From Bacteroidales bacterium (lineage in GTDB: Bacteria > Bacteroidota > Bacteroidia > Bacteroidales > UBA3824), in the NCBI GenBank assembly GCA_017530465.1, contig JAFXMJ010000291.1, positions 1-8,691 of the forward strand: DNA of 8,691 bases, in the 5' to 3' direction. Of the stretch, positions 7,055-8,691 are shown piece by piece; positions within the stretch are counted from its first letter, which is position 1; each line of letters begins with the position of its first letter. Made by a program: the position numbers and the translations under genes. Under the pieces are notes generated by a model. That model was not told where the DNA came from. It did no database searches and saw only the letters and a list, made by a program, of their open reading frames with translations.

Positions 7055-8398
7055 TTAAATTCCGTATTTTTTGAGTTTGCTGTATAGTGTTGGACGGCTG
7101 ATGTTCAGGTATTTGGCAACGAGCGAAAGATTTCCCGAAAATTTTTCCACAGCATTTTGAATTACCATTTTTTCGGCGGATTCGAGATTTTCAACCTTTG
7201 GCATTTTGGCGGATTCGGTAGAATTTTGCTGTTGAAATTGGAAGTCGGCAGCCGTAATCACATCGCCGTCCGAGAGTATGACAGCCTTTTCGATGGCGTT
7301 TTGGAGTTCGCGGATGTTGCCGGGCCAATGGTAAGCGCGCAATTTTTGGACGCCTTCGGGACTGATAGCCTGGACGTTGCGACCGTATTTTTGATTGAAC
7401 GTTGCGATGAATCTTTCTGCCAATTGCAGGATGTCGTCGGGGCGTTCACGGAGCGGCGGCAAGACAATTTGGACGGTGTTGATGCGGTAATAAAGATCTT
7501 CACGGAATCTTCCCTCGCTTACGAGGCGTTCGATGTTGACATTTGTGGCGCAAATCAGGCGGATGTCCACGTCGATTTCCTTGGTGTCGCCCACGCGGGT
7601 GATTTTGCGGTTTTGGATGGCGCGGAGGAGCTTGGCTTGCAGATGAGGCGGAATGTTGCCAATTTCGTCGAGGAAGAGCGTAGAATGGTCGGCGAGTTCA
7701 AATTTGCCTGCGTGGTCGCTCTTGGCATCGGTGAACGCGCCCTTCACGTGTCCGAAAAGTTCGCTTTCAAACAGAGTTTCCGCCACTGCGCCGGCATCGA
7801 CGGCTATCATAGCATTGCCACGGCGGCGGGATAGGTTGTGGATTTCCTTTGCCATCATATCCTTGCCCGTGCCGTTTTCGCCGGTGATTAAAACTGATGC
7901 ATCTGTTGCGGCGATTTTCTCGACAGTTTTGCGTATGGATTCCATCTGCGGCGAATTGCCCCAAAACATTCCGTTGGAATTTTTGTCGGGTTTGGGCTGC
8001 GATTTTTCTGCGCCCATAGCCTTGTCGCGGGCGGAGGTGAGTATGGAGATGAATTTTTTGTTGTCCCACGGCTTTACAATGAAATCAAATGCACCGCGTT
8101 TCATACCCTCGACTGCGAGTTCCACTTCTGCGTATGCAGTGAAAAGCACCACTTCGGTTTTGGGCGATATTTTTTTGATTTCGGCAATCCAAAACAGACC
8201 TTCATTGCCGCTGTTGGTATCGGCGGTGAAATTCATATCCAACAATACCACGTGCGGCTTAAATTGTTCCAAATCAGATACAATGGTATTTGGCGAAGCG
8301 GAAATCTTCACTTCTTCAAATTGCGCCGGCAGCAATATTTTGAGCGTTGCGCGGATTCCGGCATTGTCGTCAACGGCTAAAATTCTTCCTTTTTTCAT
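7055..8398 (-). CDS. NtrC-family sigma-54-dependent response regulator
   Basis: 447 residues from the ATG at 8398. The receiver domain (4-125) has Asp10/Asp11, phospho-acceptor Asp54 in VLLDMNF, Thr87 and Lys109 in VKPW. The AAA+ domain (about 145-385) has Walker A GENGTGKD (173-180), the sigma-54 contact loop GAFTDA (220-225), Walker B LFLDEIGN (241-248), arginine-finger region FREDLYYRIN (298-307) and WPGNIRELQN (358-367). A Fis-type helix-turn-helix ends the protein (about 404-447, SRPTLYSKLKKYG). When phosphorylated it should oligomerise and activate sigma-54 promoters. It is encoded 13 bp before the kinase, its likely partner. Three upstream in-frame ATGs (8452, 8437, 8428) would overlap the YoeB gene; 8398 puts MKKGRILAVDDN at the N-terminus, as usual for receivers. 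The contact loop has Asp where GAFTGA has the second Gly. No own promoter is visible. Regulated genes are not in view. Confidence 0.96.
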   Translation of the reverse strand: MKKGRILAVDDNAGIRATLKILLPAQFEEVKISASPNTIVSDLEQFKPHVVLLDMNFTADTNSGNEGLFWIAEIKKISPKTEVVLFTAYAEVELAVEGMKRGAFDFIVKPWDNKKFISILTSARDKAMGAEKSQPKPDKNSNGMFWGNSPQMESIRKTVEKIAATDASVLITGENGTGKDMMAKEIHNLSRRRGNAMIAVDAGAVAETLFESELFGHVKGAFTDAKSDHAGKFELADHSTLFLDEIGNIPPHLQAKLLRAIQNRKITRVGDTKEIDVDIRLICATNVNIERLVSEGRFREDLYYRINTVQIVLPPLRERPDDILQLAERFIATFNQKYGRNVQAISPEGVQKLRAYHWPGNIRELQNAIEKAVILSDGDVITAADFQFQQQNSTESAKMPKVENLESAEKMVIQNAVEKFSGNLSLVAKYLNISRPTLYSKLKKYGI

Positions 8399-8414
8399 TG
8401 TTATTTTTGGGGAG

Positions 8415-8690
8415 TTATTTGTCGTCATAATGACCATACGCCGACAACACAAGCACCAACACCTCTATGTCGAATATTCGATATACAAGGCGGTGTTTCT
8501 GACTAATACGACGGCTCCAACGGCCTTCGGGCTGACCCTTCAATGGTTCGGGATGCCCTGTGACGGTGGTGGGATGCTCTGCCAATTCGTCTAAAAGGGA
8601 CAGAAACTTTTTGTATGATTTCGGTTCGTCGCGTTCCAAGCGGTCGGCATCTTCAAGAGCCTGATCTGTATGGTTGATTGTGTAACTCAT
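8415..8690 (-). CDS. yoeB: YoeB/Txe-family mRNA interferase toxin
   Basis: 91 residues, nearly the length of E. coli YoeB (84). The family signature HPEPLKGQ, GRWSRRIS and HRLVYR is plain. The YoeB catalytic residues Glu46, Arg65, His83 and Tyr84 correspond to Glu48, Arg67, His87 and Tyr88 here, with GHY at the same distance from the strand as in YoeB, then a short DDK tail. Such toxins act on the ribosome and cut mRNA in translation. The ATG lies one base from the right edge, so the gene is probably complete and its YefM/Phd-like antitoxin should lie just off the window; the sequence GATGAG at the start would allow an ATGA overlap with an antitoxin stop. The response regulator begins 16 bp after its stop on the same strand, so read-through is likely. 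Confidence 0.92.
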   Translation of the reverse strand: MSYTINHTDQALEDADRLERDEPKSYKKFLSLLDELAEHPTTVTGHPEPLKGQPEGRWSRRISQKHRLVYRIFDIEVLVLVLSAYGHYDDK

Positions 8691-8691
8691 C

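Noticed and set aside
8399..8452. Longer N-terminus for the response regulator
   Set aside because: It would overlap the YoeB coding end, and receiver domains normally begin close to the first acidic pair, as with the ATG at 8398.
7653..8594. 313-residue plus-strand open frame, and another at 7157-7834
   Set aside because: Both are antisense shadows of the NtrC-type regulator, which carries full motif sets; the shadow products are low-complexity and unrecognisable.

Overview
The window looks like chromosomal DNA of a Bacteroidales/Bacteroidota organism. It has Bacteroidota-type promoter boxes (TTTG about 20 bp upstream of TAnnTTTG), A-rich leaders instead of Shine-Dalgarno sites, a RecG whose N-terminus resembles Bacteroides RecG, a GH31 glycosidase with a signal peptide, and a histidine kinase plus NtrC-type regulator of a style common in that phylum. 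This assignment rests on sequence style, not on a database match.

Layout. (1) Minus strand, 1-1122: the first 374 codons of a secreted GH31 glycosidase whose catalytic half lies off the left edge. (2) 1123-1294: a divergent, AT-rich promoter region. (3) Plus strand: a MerR-type regulator with a degenerate cobalamin-binding-like domain (1295-2161), followed by recG (2203-4311). A perfect 28-bp palindrome sits at their junction and supplies the MerR stop codon. (4) Plus strand: an AbiE toxin-antitoxin pair, abiEi (4402-5145) and abiEii (5126-6187). It is preceded by a long inverted repeat with an embedded promoter that looks like the AbiEi operator. (5) Minus strand, read from the right edge: a YoeB-family toxin (8415-8690, partner antitoxin off the window), an NtrC-type response regulator (7055-8398) and a short PAS-less histidine kinase (6196-7041). 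The kinase ends 8 bp from the end of abiEii.

How the genes work together. MerR and recG probably share one transcript. RecG is a housekeeping fork-remodelling helicase. AbiEi/AbiEii form a self-regulated type IV toxin-antitoxin/phage-defence module wedged between recG and the two-component operon. The kinase and regulator are a matched sigma-54-type pair, and the YoeB toxin reads into them with a 16-bp gap, so they may share a transcript. I see no RNA genes, CRISPR arrays, insertion sequences or att sites. I found no wholly new multi-gene system. The most distinctive elements are the AbiE operator architecture, the ligand-less B12-like MerR protein and the palindrome at the merR-recG junction.
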